This document shows positions 28,659 through 39,328 of a stretch of DNA of 64,000 bases, in pieces. The stretch spans positions 124,001-188,000 of the forward strand of contig JALHOW010000006.1 of NCBI GenBank assembly GCA_022842785.1, read 5' to 3'. The first letter of the stretch is position 1. Each line of letters begins with the position of its first letter. Source of the stretch: Hyphomicrobiaceae bacterium (GTDB lineage: Bacteria; Pseudomonadota; Alphaproteobacteria; Rhizobiales; Hyphomicrobiaceae). The notes under the pieces were generated by a model. The model saw only the letters and a program-made list of their open reading frames with translations, did no database searches and was not told the DNA's origin. The translations under genes and the position numbers were made by a program.

Positions 28659-29366
28659 TCAGGATCTCAGGTCGCAATCGAACAGGACGTCGCCGTCCTC
28701 CAGTACGTGGATATCGGCGTTCGGGCGATGCGCATCGGAGAGACGCGCGATAGGCGGCAATTGTAGCCCAGGTTTGCCCGAGCCGAGGATGACAGGCGCG
28801 ACCAGGACGTGCAAGCGGTCGAGTGCGCCAGCTGCAAGGAATGCCGAGACTGTGTGCGCCCCGCCTTCGATGAGCATCGAGCGCAGTCCCAACTGGTAAA
28901 GCCCATCGACGATAGCTGCGGGCGAGAGGCGGCCGTTCTCGCTTTGAAGGCGCACTTCCTCGACGCCCTTGGGAAGCGGGGCTGCGACGGCCCGCACGAC
29001 AATGCGTCGGCAGCCGTCGTCACCGGCGAGGCATCTCGCGGTGTCGGGCAGGCGTCCGTTCGGATCGATGACAACGCGCGCGGGATTGCGGCCTGCTACA
29101 TGCCGCACGTTCAGATGAGGATCATCGGCGGCGACCGTGCCGACGCCGACCACGACGGCATCGACGGCCGCGCGCACGCGGTGCACGTGAACGAGGGCGG
29201 CGTGACCATTGATCCACTTGCTCTCGCCGCTCTCGATGGCAATGCGCCCGTCGAGCGACTGGCCAAGCTGAGCGACGACGAAGGGACGGTCACGCGGCGC
29301 GGACAATATGCGCGCGATCGGAGCGAATGTTACGTCGCGCGCCTTGTCGGTCGAACTTTGAGACAT
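28659..29366 (-). CDS. RibD-type pyrimidine/dihydrofolate-fold reductase (reductase domain only)
   Basis: A 235-residue protein homologous to the C-terminal reductase domain of RibD. Visible signatures are QSLDGRIAIESGESKWING, VGVGTVAADDPHLNVR (NADPH pocket), RVVIDPNGRLPDTARCL and MLIEGGAHTVSAFLAAG. It lacks the N-terminal Zn-deaminase domain, so it is not a complete riboflavin enzyme. Met at 29366 is preferred over the longer frame to 29489. It faces the PTPS-like/GT4/methyltransferase operon; such reductases act on GTP-derived pyrimidines or pterins, which supports a shared pathway, but this is inference. Confidence 0.85.
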   Translation of the reverse strand: MSQSSTDKARDVTFAPIARILSAPRDRPFVVAQLGQSLDGRIAIESGESKWINGHAALVHVHRVRAAVDAVVVGVGTVAADDPHLNVRHVAGRNPARVVIDPNGRLPDTARCLAGDDGCRRIVVRAVAAPLPKGVEEVRLQSENGRLSPAAIVDGLYQLGLRSMLIEGGAHTVSAFLAAGALDRLHVLVAPVILGSGKPGLQLPPIARLSDAHRPNADIHVLEDGDVLFDCDLRS

Positions 29367-29445
29367 GCGGGTCCTTGTGCGAGCTCGATTTTTGAGAGCT
29401 GGAGCATACGCATGCGGCGATTGTACGAATGCGGCTCGGACGAGC

Positions 29446-30597
29446 TCACCCGCGGTTACCCCCAAGGACCTTGCGCGATATGACGACACGCATAATCTCG
29501 TTTGTGCCTTCCAGGATCTGGTGAACGCGCAAGTCGCGCACGAGTTTCTCCAGCCCGTAGTCTTTCAGGTAGCCGTAGCCGCCGTGGATCTGGAGGGCCT
29601 CATTGCAAACCTTGAAGCCGAGGTCGGTGGCGTAGCGCTTGGCCATGGCCGAGTGCATGGAGGCCTGCGGATCGGCGCGGTCGAGCGAGTCGGCGGCGCG
29701 GTAGATCATCAGGCGGGACGCCTCGAGATCCGTCGCCATGTCGGCGATCTTGAACTGAAGGGCTTGGAACTCGCCGATGTGCTTGCCGAAAGCGCGACGC
29801 TCGAAGACGTAGGCTTTGGCCTTGTCGAGAGCCGTCCAGGCGGCGCCGAGCGAGCAGGCGCCGATGTTGATGCGCCCGCCATCGAGACCGGACATGGCAA
29901 GGCGGAAGCCCAGGCCCTCAACGCCGCCGACGAGATTGGCGGCCGGTACCTTGACGTTCTCCATGATGACCTGCGCCGTCGGCTGCGCATTCCAGCCCAT
30001 CTTGCGCTCGTTGGCACCGAACGAGAGGCCGGGCGTGCCCTTCTCGATGGCGAAAGCCGAAACGCCGTTCGGGCTGGCGTCGCCCGTGCGGGCGAACACG
30101 AAATAGAAGTCGGTCGCGCCGGCGCCCGAGATGAACTGCTTCGCGCCATTGAGGATGTAGTGGTCGCCCGATTTCTCCGCGCGCGTCTGCAGAGCCGCGG
30201 CATCCGAGCCCGCGCCCGGTTCAGTCAGGCAGTAGCTCGCGAGCCATTCCATGGACGCGAGCTTCGGCATCCAGCGCTCGATCTGCTCGGGCGTGCCAGC
30301 CTTAGAGATCATCCACGCGACCATGTTGTGGATCGAGATATATGCCGAGATGGCGGGGCAGCCCGTCGCCAGCGCTTCCATAATGAGCGCGCCATCGAGG
30401 CGCGAGAGGCCGGTGCCGCCCTTGTCCTCGGGCACATAGATCGCGGCCATGCCGAGCTCGGCAGTCTCGCGGATCACATCGATGGGAAAATGCGAGGTCT
30501 CGTCCCATTTGTCCGCGTCGGGCGCGATCCGCTCGCGGGCAAAGGCGAGCGCCGTCTCCTGGATGGCCTGCTGCTCTTCAGTCAGGGCGAAATTCAT
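29446..30597 (-). CDS. Acyl-CoA dehydrogenase, isobutyryl-CoA/short-branched-chain type
   Basis: A 383-residue flavoprotein. It has the N-terminal FALTEEQQAIQETALAFARE helix, the FAD/substrate loop YCLTEPGAGSDAAAL, the central ARRxFGKHIGEFQ-like stretch, and the C-terminal QIHGGYGYLKDYGLEKLVRD with Glu in QILEGTNEIMRVV in the position of the catalytic base. It oxidises acyl-CoA to enoyl-CoA, passing electrons to ETF; sequence style resembles isobutyryl-CoA dehydrogenase of valine breakdown. No valine-pathway partner adjoins. Confidence 0.93.
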   Translation of the reverse strand: MNFALTEEQQAIQETALAFARERIAPDADKWDETSHFPIDVIRETAELGMAAIYVPEDKGGTGLSRLDGALIMEALATGCPAISAYISIHNMVAWMISKAGTPEQIERWMPKLASMEWLASYCLTEPGAGSDAAALQTRAEKSGDHYILNGAKQFISGAGATDFYFVFARTGDASPNGVSAFAIEKGTPGLSFGANERKMGWNAQPTAQVIMENVKVPAANLVGGVEGLGFRLAMSGLDGGRINIGACSLGAAWTALDKAKAYVFERRAFGKHIGEFQALQFKIADMATDLEASRLMIYRAADSLDRADPQASMHSAMAKRYATDLGFKVCNEALQIHGGYGYLKDYGLEKLVRDLRVHQILEGTNEIMRVVISRKVLGGNRG

Positions 30598-30710
30598 AGG
30601 CGGCCTCGTATTGGTGCGTTTCCGGTCGGTTGCGCAAAGGCATAGCGCGTCAGGCGCGCCTGCGGAAGCCGATCATATGCTTTGCGGGGGCGGCTGGGCC
30701 GGTGGGGCTA

Positions 30711-31385
30711 TCAGGTCTTCAGGAGCCACCGGCGGACATTGTTGATGTAACTGTCAACGAGACGCTCTTCCAATGGTGCTGCGACGGCATGGTCGACGAG
30801 GGCCCCAACAATGCCCTGGCCTGCGTACGTCGATGCCCCTTGATCCAATTTGGCAAGTTCAGTGCCCGTCCGCGCATCTCTTAGGATTGTCACTGCGCCA
30901 AGCACGGGGGTGCCGCCGAGCGTCGCTCTCTGGACGGCATCAGGAACCAGGAAAGCCACCACTGTCACTTCGAGGCGGGCATCCCGGCTACCTCGGAGCT
31001 GCGGGAGGATATCGCGCTTCAGATGCTTGTCGATCAGCCCGGCCGTCTTCTTGCGGACGTAGTCCCTCCCTTCTGGCGACGCGATAAGCTTGTATCGTTC
31101 CGCAGCTTCCGTATCAGGAATGCCGCCTGTCTCGAGAGGATGATCCGACGCCTTGGTTTTGAGACGCAGCTTGGGATTGCGAGCGCTCGCCTCCGCCACG
31201 TACTCCTGCTCCGCGGAAGCCCAGACGATGTGGGCGTCTGGCTTGAAGGTGACGACCACATCGGTGATGCGGAGTGCCGCGACATCCTGCTGCGACAGCG
31301 GATTATCAATGGTCGCGCAAGCGCAGGCGAGCACGCCTGACGCACAGAGCAGCAGGGCTCTGCCAAACCAACCGCCAGTCCCCAC
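30711..31385 (-). CDS. Putative lipoprotein of unknown function
   Basis: A 224-residue protein with an N-terminal signal and a lipobox-like VLAC (also ACAC) near residues 18-24, so probably anchored in the outer or inner membrane. The mature part has no motif I recognise; it contains ITDVVVTFKPDAHIVWASAEQEY, a Lys/Arg-rich middle, and a C-terminal stretch with LGAVTILRDARTGTELA and a final amphipathic helix. It is single on the minus strand between the acyl-CoA dehydrogenase and the metallo-hydrolase. Confidence 0.75.
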   Translation of the reverse strand: MGTGGWFGRALLLCASGVLACACATIDNPLSQQDVAALRITDVVVTFKPDAHIVWASAEQEYVAEASARNPKLRLKTKASDHPLETGGIPDTEAAERYKLIASPEGRDYVRKKTAGLIDKHLKRDILPQLRGSRDARLEVTVVAFLVPDAVQRATLGGTPVLGAVTILRDARTGTELAKLDQGASTYAGQGIVGALVDHAVAAPLEERLVDSYINNVRRWLLKT

Positions 31386-31506
31386 GGTATCCCCCCGCGC
31401 TCAATGGCGTACGCACACTCAATAGAATGCACCGAGCATACGAGGAATGACCGTCGGGCGGCAATATCGTTCTTGCAGAACGTCTGAACGGGACGGCCTG
31501 AGGTCC

Positions 31507-32160
31507 TTAAGTGAGGAACGGATTGCTTTGCCGCTCCATGCCGAACTGACCCATGGGACCATGGCCGCAGATGAAGGCGATCTCGTCGCCGAGTGGGAAG
31601 AGCTTCGTCTTGATGGCGTTGATCAGGGCGTCGTGGTCGCCATAGGGGAAGTCCGTGCGCCCGATCGAGCCGCGGAAGATCACGTCGCCGACGAGGGCGA
31701 AGCGGTTCGGCCGGTTGACGTAGACGAGCGAGCCGGGCGAGTGGCCTGGGCAATGGAAGATCTCGAAGTCGTGCCCGCCGATCGTGAGGGTCTGCCCTTC
31801 CTCCATCCAGCGGTCGGAGGTGGCATTGCGGATGCCCGTCAGGCCGTAGCTCGTCGCCTGCTTCTCGGCATTCTCCATCAGGAACTTGTCGGCGATGTGC
31901 GGTCCCTCGATCTGGACGCCGAGCTTCTCCTTGAGTTCGGCGGCACCGCCGACATGATCGAGATGGCCGTGCGTGAGCACGATCTTCTCGACCGTCAAGC
32001 CGACCTGCGCGATCGCCGCTTCGATCTGCGGCACGTCCCCGCCCGGATCGACCACGGCGCCGCGCTTCGTCGCCTCGTCCCAGACGAGCGTGCAGTTCTG
32101 CTCGAAGGGCGTGACATGGACGATGGCGGCTTTCAGCCGGTCTTCGGGGGCGGCGCTCAT
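31507..32160 (-). CDS. MBL-fold metallo-hydrolase, glyoxalase II-like (YcbL type)
   Basis: A 217-residue metallo-beta-lactamase fold hydrolase. The metal-binding motif LTHGHLDHVGG (HxHxDH), the second His in CPGHSPGSLVY, Asp in LVGDVIFRGSIGRTD and the final His in ICGHGP are all present. This is the short glyoxalase II-like class, acting on thioesters or related substrates. The frame continues upstream to 32520 inside the aldo/keto reductase gene, but ATG 32160 gives the normal start. It lies 65 bases downstream of the aldo/keto reductase on the same strand. Confidence 0.9.
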   Translation of the reverse strand: MSAAPEDRLKAAIVHVTPFEQNCTLVWDEATKRGAVVDPGGDVPQIEAAIAQVGLTVEKIVLTHGHLDHVGGAAELKEKLGVQIEGPHIADKFLMENAEKQATSYGLTGIRNATSDRWMEEGQTLTIGGHDFEIFHCPGHSPGSLVYVNRPNRFALVGDVIFRGSIGRTDFPYGDHDALINAIKTKLFPLGDEIAFICGHGPMGQFGMERQSNPFLT

Positions 32161-32225
32161 TGAGTTTCCTTCCGGACGTGGGATCTGGCCTCCTGCATAT
32201 CTCAAACAGTCGCCAGGTGCAGCCC

Positions 32226-33059
32226 TCAGAGCATCCCCAGCGGGGTCGCACGCTTCGGCGGCGGGAAGGCCGCATCGAGGTCTGCGAGATCTTCCGTCGT
32301 CAGCGTGAGATCCGCAGCGACAAGGTTTTCGCGCACGTGCTCCGGGCGCGAGGCCTTCGGAATGGCGACCACGTGCGGATGGCGCATGGTCCAGGCGAGG
32401 GCGATCGCGGCCGGGCTCGCGCCATGGCGTCCCGCGACTTTGGCAAGGGCGGCATTGCGCAGGATGCGGCCCTGGCCGAGCGGCGAATAGGCCATGACCA
32501 TGATCTTCTCGTCGGCGCACTGCTTGATCAGGTCGAAGTCGATGCCGCGCGAGCCGAGGTGATAGAGCACCTGATTGGACACGCAGTTCCTTCCGTTCGG
32601 AACGCCGGCCAGCTCGTCGAGATCATCGGTGTCGAGGTTCGAAACTCCCCAGTGCCGGATTTTGCCTTCGGCCTTGAGGCGCTCGAAGGCCCCGACCGTC
32701 TCGGCGAGTGGATACGAGCCGCGCCAGTGCAGCAGGTAGAGGTCGATGCGGTCCGTCTTGAGGCGTTTGAGGCTGCGTTCGCAGGCGGCGATCGTGCCGG
32801 CCTTCGAGGCATTGTGCGGATAGACCTTGGAAACAATGAAGGCCTCGTCGCGGCGCCCTTTGACGGCTTCAGCCACGACTTCCTCGGCGCCGCCCTCGCC
32901 GTACATTTCGGCCGTGTCGATCAGCGTCATGCCGAGATCGATGCCGACTTTCAGGGCATCCGCTTCCGCGCTGCGCTGGCTGCTCTGCTCGCCCATATGC
33001 CACGTGCCGAGCCCAAGCTGCGGAATGGTCTCGCCGGACCTGAGTGTGACGCGTCGCAT
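32226..33059 (-). CDS. Aldo/keto reductase
   Basis: A 277-residue TIM-barrel oxidoreductase with the catalytic tetrad: Asp in LIDTAEMYG, Tyr in the same motif, Lys in VSKVYP and His in YLLHWRG; AYSPLGQGRI and the NADPH-binding IPKASRPEHVREN follow. It reduces aldehydes or ketones with NADPH. The start MRRVTLRSG (33059) is selected by GAGGAGG 6 bases upstream; longer frames to 33146 exist. It is likely co-transcribed with the metallo-hydrolase, and both could serve aldehyde detoxification. Confidence 0.92.
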   Translation of the reverse strand: MRRVTLRSGETIPQLGLGTWHMGEQSSQRSAEADALKVGIDLGMTLIDTAEMYGEGGAEEVVAEAVKGRRDEAFIVSKVYPHNASKAGTIAACERSLKRLKTDRIDLYLLHWRGSYPLAETVGAFERLKAEGKIRHWGVSNLDTDDLDELAGVPNGRNCVSNQVLYHLGSRGIDFDLIKQCADEKIMVMAYSPLGQGRILRNAALAKVAGRHGASPAAIALAWTMRHPHVVAIPKASRPEHVRENLVAADLTLTTEDLADLDAAFPPPKRATPLGML

Positions 33060-33190
33060 TCGGAGCCTCCTCGTCATGTGGACCGCGCGGCCCAGCCGTG
33101 CCGACGCGCTGCGTGACACCATCGCACTTTTCATGAAACCATGCATCCGACCAAGCCCACATGATGGCCGGCGGCCGGGAGAGCCTTTAG

Positions 33191-34678
33191 ATGACGAAGC
33201 GCGTGTTGATTGCCGGATTCAAGCATGAGACCAACACGTTCTCGATCCAGCCGACAACCATTCAGTCTTACGAGGCGCGCGGGTTCAAGGTGGGCGAGGC
33301 GATCGTGCCTTACTTCAAGGGCACGAACACGGAGATCGCGGCTTTTCTCGATGGCTGCGCCAAGCACGGCTGGCAGCCGGTTCTTTCCCTCGCCGCCGAT
33401 GCGACGCCTTCCGGCAAGCTGACGAAGGAGTGTTACGAGACCATCGTTGGCACCATCCTTGGCGATATCGAGAAGGCGGGGAAACTCGATGCCATCCTGC
33501 TCAATCTGCACGGTGCCATGGTCGCCGAACACACGGATGACGGCGAGGGTACGCTGCTCGAGCGCATCCGCGCCAAAGTCGGCCCGGGCGTGGTGGTCGC
33601 CGCAACGCTCGATCTGCACGCGAATGTCACGCAGGCCATGGCGAAGTACGCCGATATCCTGGTGAGCTATCGCACCTATCCGCACATCGATATGTACGAC
33701 ATTGCCGCCGAGGCCGTGGAGATCGTGAAGCGGACGCTCGATGGAGCGGTCAAGCCGAAGGTCTATCTCGCGCGCCGGGCGATGATCGACGGTGCCGATC
33801 ACGGGCGTACGACGAGCCCTGGTCCCATGACCGAGCTGCTCGATCGCTGCGCAAAGATCAGGAGCGAGGATGCGGGCGTGCTGTCTGCATCCATCAATGC
33901 CGGTTTTGCCTGGGCGGACATTCCCGAAGTCGGACCGACGGCGGTGATCGTCGGCGATGGTAACGATCCGCGCTTCCAGGCTTATGTCGAAGGCCTCGCC
34001 GACTACATCTGGGAGACGCGGGACTATCGGACGGTGAAGTATTTCACGGTTGCGGACGCGCTAGCGCGCGCGAAAGCCGTCGCGAGCGTCGGAAAGCCGG
34101 CTGTGCTTTCGGACGCCGCCGACAATCCCGGTGGTGGCGGATATGGCGAGTCGACGGGGCTTCTGCGCGGCATGATCGATGCCAAGCTGGAGAACGCGGC
34201 GATGGCGGCGTTCTACGATCCGGAGGCAGCAGCCGCGTGCCACAAGGCCGGTCTCGGCGCGACGATCACGTTGAAGCTCGGCGGCAAGATAGACGAGCGA
34301 TTCAGTCCGCCGATCGAGGCCACGGGAACCGTAACGCATTTGAGTGACGGGAACTTCGTTATCGAGGGGCCGATGCTGCGTGGGGTCGGCGTCGCCATGG
34401 GATCGACGGCAACGTTCAAGATCGGCGGCGTCGAGGTTGTCATCAATTCGCGGCGCTTCCAGAACTACGACCGCAATTTCTTTCGCGCCGGTGGCATCGA
34501 GCCGAGCGAACGGGCGTTCCTCGCGGTCAAATCCTCACAGCATTTCCGCGCGGCCTATGCGCCGATCGCGTCGGAAGTGATCATCGTGGATGAGGGCGGC
34601 GGCGTCATGTCGAACGATCTGACCAAGCTGCCCTTCACGCGCGTGCCGCGGCCCATATTCCCGCTGGATGGGGAATGA
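33191..34678 (+). CDS. M81 family metallopeptidase (MlrC-like)
   Basis: A 495-residue protein of the M81 family, whose founding member MlrC hydrolyses linearised microcystin. Typical stretches are FKHETNTFS at the N-terminus (metal ligands), LLNLHGAMVAEHTDDGEG, ATLDLHANVTQAM, SYRTYPHIDMYD and, further on, SDAADNPGGGGYGES. Alphaproteobacteria often carry M81 proteins next to peptide transporters; none is here. A palindromic repeat fragment follows the stop. Confidence 0.92.
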   Translation: MTKRVLIAGFKHETNTFSIQPTTIQSYEARGFKVGEAIVPYFKGTNTEIAAFLDGCAKHGWQPVLSLAADATPSGKLTKECYETIVGTILGDIEKAGKLDAILLNLHGAMVAEHTDDGEGTLLERIRAKVGPGVVVAATLDLHANVTQAMAKYADILVSYRTYPHIDMYDIAAEAVEIVKRTLDGAVKPKVYLARRAMIDGADHGRTTSPGPMTELLDRCAKIRSEDAGVLSASINAGFAWADIPEVGPTAVIVGDGNDPRFQAYVEGLADYIWETRDYRTVKYFTVADALARAKAVASVGKPAVLSDAADNPGGGGYGESTGLLRGMIDAKLENAAMAAFYDPEAAAACHKAGLGATITLKLGGKIDERFSPPIEATGTVTHLSDGNFVIEGPMLRGVGVAMGSTATFKIGGVEVVINSRRFQNYDRNFFRAGGIEPSERAFLAVKSSQHFRAAYAPIASEVIIVDEGGGVMSNDLTKLPFTRVPRPIFPLDGE

Positions 34679-34680
34679 TC

Positions 34681-34722
34681 TTCTCCTTCTCCCCGTGAAG
34701 GATGGGGAGAGGGAGAAGCGCA
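34681..34722. repeat. Short copy of the palindromic repeat seen at 6915-7035
   Basis: CTTCTCCTTCTCCCCGTGAA followed by GGATGGGGAGAGGGAGAAG forms an imperfect hairpin and shares CTCCTTCTCCCCGT with the first hairpin of the 6.9 kb element. As there, it sits between convergent genes (M81 peptidase and UPF0114), which suits a bidirectional terminator role. Confidence 0.75.
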
Positions 34723-35304
34723 TCAATGCCCTGGTCGTGACGAGAGACCGAGCCTGTCGACGTAGGCGATGCCGACCGCGGACAGGATGAACACGACATG
34801 GATGATCGTCTGCCAGAGCACGCCTTCGGCTGTGGCCGTGGCGCCTGGAAGCCCGATGCTGCGCGCTTCGATGAACGTCTTGAGCAGATGGATCGACGAG
34901 ATGCCGATGATCGCCATGGCGAGCTTGATCTTGAGCACGCTTGCATTCACGTGATCGAGCCACTCGGGCTGATCGGGATGGCCTTCGAGGCGCAGGCGCG
35001 AAACGAAGGTCTCGTAGCCGCCGACGATCACCATCACGAGCAGGTTCGAGATCATCACGACGTCGATGAGCGCGAGCACGCCGAGCATGATCTGCTGCTC
35101 ACCAAATGAGCCGGCGTGCGTGATGAGGTGCCAAAGCTCCTTCAGGAAGATGACGACATAAATGCACTGAGCGAGGATGAGGCCCACATAAAGCGGCAGC
35201 TGCAGCCATCGCGAGCCGAAGATGAGGCTGGAAACGAATTTGTGGGCTTCGGGTTGAACGTAGGATGGATTCGGGGCGGATTTCTGCGACTTCGACTGGC
35301 TCAT
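34723..35304 (-). CDS. UPF0114/TIGR00645 family membrane protein (YqhA-like)
   Basis: A 193-residue membrane protein with about four hydrophobic segments. It matches the TIGR00645 pattern: SRWLQLPLYVGLILAQCIYV, LIDVVMISNLLVMVIVGGYETFVS and NASVLKIKLAMAIIGISSIHLLKTFI. The function of the family is unknown. It is separate from its neighbours by about 95 bases on the AEC-transporter side and abuts the repeat on the other. Confidence 0.92.
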   Translation of the reverse strand: MSQSKSQKSAPNPSYVQPEAHKFVSSLIFGSRWLQLPLYVGLILAQCIYVVIFLKELWHLITHAGSFGEQQIMLGVLALIDVVMISNLLVMVIVGGYETFVSRLRLEGHPDQPEWLDHVNASVLKIKLAMAIIGISSIHLLKTFIEARSIGLPGATATAEGVLWQTIIHVVFILSAVGIAYVDRLGLSSRPGH

Positions 35305-35398
35305 GGGCGTGCGCTCGGCGCTGATTGAGGTCGGCGGGGCGGGACTTCAGCGCCGAGTTTCGAGCAAAGTCAACGGGTCAGCGGTCGCGCCGTCCATC

Positions 35399-36316
35399 TC
35401 AGAGCAGACGTGTGGCCAGAATCCACCCCGTCACGAATATGGGCGAAAGGGCCGTCGATACGACAACCGCGGTCGAGATGAACTCGCTCTCGCGCTTGTA
35501 CTCGGCGGCGAAGATCGCAATGAGCACGCCGACGGGCGTTGCGGCGGCGACCACGATCACGTCCTGGACGTCGCGTGGCATCCCCATGGCCACGCAGATG
35601 CCCCACGTGATGACGGGAGCCGCGATGAACTTGAGAAACAGGATCAGCGTCTGGGGCACGAACTCCAAGCGGATGGACTTGGCCGCCGCGATTTGCGCGC
35701 CGAGTGTGTAGAGCGCGAGTGGCGTGAAGATCGAGCCGAGAAACTGCATGGGCTGTGAAACGACGACCGGCAGCTCGATCTCGAAGCCACGCAGCGCGAG
35801 ACCGATGATCACGGAAGGGATGAGCGGCGTTTCGAATGCTGTCTTGAGCTTTGCGAGCTTGCTGTCGCCAGCGGGCGCCATAAGCGCGACGCCAACTGTG
35901 CAGACGAGCACGGCCATGAGCGCCGTCAGCACGGATTGGTAGATCAGGTACTCCGAGCCGAACGCGAGCTGCGTCACGGGAATGCCGAAGAAGCCAACAT
36001 TGGCGTACGCCGTGCCGAGGCCCATGATGGGCCCAAGCGATCGCCGCTGGCGAAAGAAGATGACGAGCAGCCAGCCGAGCGGGATGAGGATCGCAAACTG
36101 GACGAGGCCGAAGTACACGACCGGCCAGATCACCGAGAGCGGCTGCTTTCCCGACGAGAGGAAATGGATCAGGAACGCCGGCATGACGACGTAGACCTGG
36201 ATCCGGTTGAGCGTAGCCACATCGAGTTTGAGGCGCCCCTGCAAGGCCCAGCCGAGCGCGACGAGCGTGATGATGGGGAGGGTGACCCGGGTCAGAATGT
36301 CGGCGAATAGGTCCAT
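35399..36316 (-). CDS. AEC family transporter (auxin efflux carrier-like)
   Basis: A 305-residue membrane protein with about ten hydrophobic segments. Typical AEC features are an N-terminal half with LNRIQVYVVMPAFLIHFLSS, GTAYANVGFFGIPVTQLAFG in the middle and AAATPVGVLIAIFAAEY in the C-terminal half. Bacterial members export malonate, malate or other small solutes; the substrate here is unknown. Met at 36316 fits the family start; the frame extension to 36478 does not. It is divergent from ccrM. Confidence 0.9.
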   Translation of the reverse strand: MDLFADILTRVTLPIITLVALGWALQGRLKLDVATLNRIQVYVVMPAFLIHFLSSGKQPLSVIWPVVYFGLVQFAILIPLGWLLVIFFRQRRSLGPIMGLGTAYANVGFFGIPVTQLAFGSEYLIYQSVLTALMAVLVCTVGVALMAPAGDSKLAKLKTAFETPLIPSVIIGLALRGFEIELPVVVSQPMQFLGSIFTPLALYTLGAQIAAAKSIRLEFVPQTLILFLKFIAAPVITWGICVAMGMPRDVQDVIVVAAATPVGVLIAIFAAEYKRESEFISTAVVVSTALSPIFVTGWILATRLL

Positions 36317-36396
36317 CAGAAACCTGCGCGAGGCGACCCAGCTCAATTGGATGTCGGCTGATAGCGGCGGCTCCGCGTCGGAGCAAGATCGATTAA

Positions 36397-37767
<1,371 letters not shown>

Positions 37768-37782
37768 AGCAGCGCCCGATAG

Positions 37783-37809
37783 CCGCACGCTCGAACGCCG
37801 AGCGTGCGG
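37783..37809. terminator. Hairpin between convergent ccrM and DUF1476 genes
   Basis: CCGCACGCTCG (37783-37793) pairs perfectly with CGAGCGTGCGG (37799-37809) around a 5-base loop. It lies 15 bases after the ccrM stop and 37 bases after the DUF1476 stop in the other direction, so it may serve both genes. There is no T-tract on either side, which leaves true intrinsic termination uncertain. Confidence 0.6.
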
Positions 37810-37845
37810 TCGCCATGATATGCAACTCATGGGCGATTAGGCTGC

Positions 37846-38172
37846 TTACTTCGGATCCTTCTGGATCTGCGCGACGGCCTCGCCGAGGAACTTGAACATC
37901 GCGTCGCGGATCTCGGTATCGCTTGCCGCGATGCCCTTCTCGTCGAAGTCTTTGCGGATCTTCCGGAAGACGTCGTCGTCGCCCTTCTCTTCGAGATCGG
38001 CCTTACGGACAGCCTTGATGTAGTCTTCGACCGCTGCGCCGCTGATCCCGAGCTTGGCTGCAGCCCATTCAGCTACCATTTTATTCCGGCGGGACTCGGA
38101 CCTGAACTTCAAATCCTGATCCATCGCGAATTTCTTCTCGAACGCTTTTTCCCGCTCGTCGAACGTCGTCAT
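37846..38172 (-). CDS. DUF1476 family protein, F1F0-ATPase inhibitor zeta subunit-like
   Basis: A 108-residue, highly charged, mostly helical protein. It matches the DUF1476 family, MTTFDEREKAFEKKFA at the N-terminus and KMVAEWAAAKLG and KFLGEAVAQIQ further on. In Paracoccus the family member (zeta) inhibits the F1-ATPase by inserting its N-terminus; the same role is probable. The gene is next to purC, a common arrangement in Hyphomicrobiales. Confidence 0.92.
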   Translation of the reverse strand: MTTFDEREKAFEKKFAMDQDLKFRSESRRNKMVAEWAAAKLGISGAAVEDYIKAVRKADLEEKGDDDVFRKIRKDFDEKGIAASDTEIRDAMFKFLGEAVAQIQKDPK

Positions 38173-38513
38173 GTGGATCTCCGGTTGAAATCAGGGCCGT
38201 GATGCACGCCCGGCTCGAATGTGCGCCGTGGTCGCGTGCGCGGCTACAGAAGGCAATATCGTGAGCGGTACGGCCAAATCAACCATGCGTCATTTGTGAA
38301 CGCTGTGCATTGTGGGCGGCCAGGGGTCGTCGTTGTTTCCGCTTGGCGGTTCGGATACTCTCCGGATCACGGGCTGACATGAGCGAATGAGGCGGCTGCT
38401 GTCTGCGTACGCCGAGCCGGGCCAGGTACACTGGCTTGGGGTTTCGGCAGTGGCGACGAAGCCGCGATCAAGGCCCCGGACGACTGAGGCGATACCACGA
38501 AGGACCGAGGAAA
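38173..38513. other. Intergenic gap between DUF1476 and purC, no feature seen
   Basis: This 341-base gap between the divergent starts must hold both promoters. I saw no clear hairpin, riboswitch-like fold or recognised operator. In-frame extension of purC into the gap (to 38436) lacks homology-like sequence. Confidence 0.4.
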
Positions 38514-39302
38514 ATGAATAGGCGGCGTCGCATCTACGAGGGCAAGGCGAAGGTGCTCTACGAGGGTCCGGAGCCCGGGACTCTGATCCAGCATTTCAAG
38601 GACGATGCTACCGCCTTCAACGCCAAGAAGCACGCGTTGATCGACGGCAAGGGTGTGCTCAACAACCGCATCTCCGAGTACATCTTCCAGCGCCTCGGTG
38701 AGATCGGGGTGCCGACGCACTTCATCAAGCGTCTCAACATGCGCGAGCAGCTCATCCGCGAGGTGGAGATCATCCCCCTCGAGGTGGTGGTGCGCAATGT
38801 CGCCGCGGGTTCGCTCTCCACTCGGCTCGGGCTCGACGAGGGCAGCGCGCTCCCGCGCTCGATCGTCGAGTTCTACTACAAGAACGACAAGCTCAATGAC
38901 CCGATGGTTTCGGAGGAGCACATCACGGCCTTCGGCTGGGCGACGCCTGCCGAGATCGACGAGGTCATGCAGATGGCTCTGCGCATCAATGACTTCCTAG
39001 TCGGCCTGTTCCTCGGCATCGGCATCCGTCTCGTGGACTTCAAGATCGAGTTCGGGCGCCTCTGGGAGCAGAACGACAATATGCGCATCGTGCTCGCGGA
39101 CGAGATCAGCCCGGATTGCTGCCGCCTCTGGGATACGACGAGCGGCGACAAGATGGACAAGGACCGCTTCCGCCAGGACCTTGGCGGCCTGATCGAGGCC
39201 TACCAGGAAGTTGCCCGGCGCCTCGGCGTGCTGACGGAGAACCCGCGCCCCAAGGGCTCGGGTCCGGTGCTCGTTTCGACGAACGGCATGAAGCCCAATT
39301 GA
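38514..39302 (+). CDS. purC: Phosphoribosylaminoimidazole-succinocarboxamide synthase
   Basis: A 262-residue SAICAR synthase of purine synthesis, joining CAIR and aspartate with ATP. The hallmarks are [11 protein letters not shown] at the N-terminus, KDDATAFN, the ATP loop [20 protein letters not shown] and [10 protein letters not shown]. Length is usual. ATG 38514 follows GAGG at 38507-38510. In many relatives purS, purQ and purL follow; here they do not, and an intrinsic terminator ends the unit. Confidence 0.96.
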   Translation: MNRRRRIYEGKAKVLYEGPEPGTLIQHFKDDATAFNAKKHALIDGKGVLNNRISEYIFQRLGEIGVPTHFIKRLNMREQLIREVEIIPLEVVVRNVAAGSLSTRLGLDEGSALPRSIVEFYYKNDKLNDPMVSEEHITAFGWATPAEIDEVMQMALRINDFLVGLFLGIGIRLVDFKIEFGRLWEQNDNMRIVLADEISPDCCRLWDTTSGDKMDKDRFRQDLGGLIEAYQEVARRLGVLTENPRPKGSGPVLVSTNGMKPN

Positions 39303-39328
39303 CTGGTGATTGTTCGCTGAAGACGGGA

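Noticed and set aside
29365-30645. 426-codon plus-strand open frame
   Set aside because: It is antisense to the acyl-CoA dehydrogenase, which is a certain gene.
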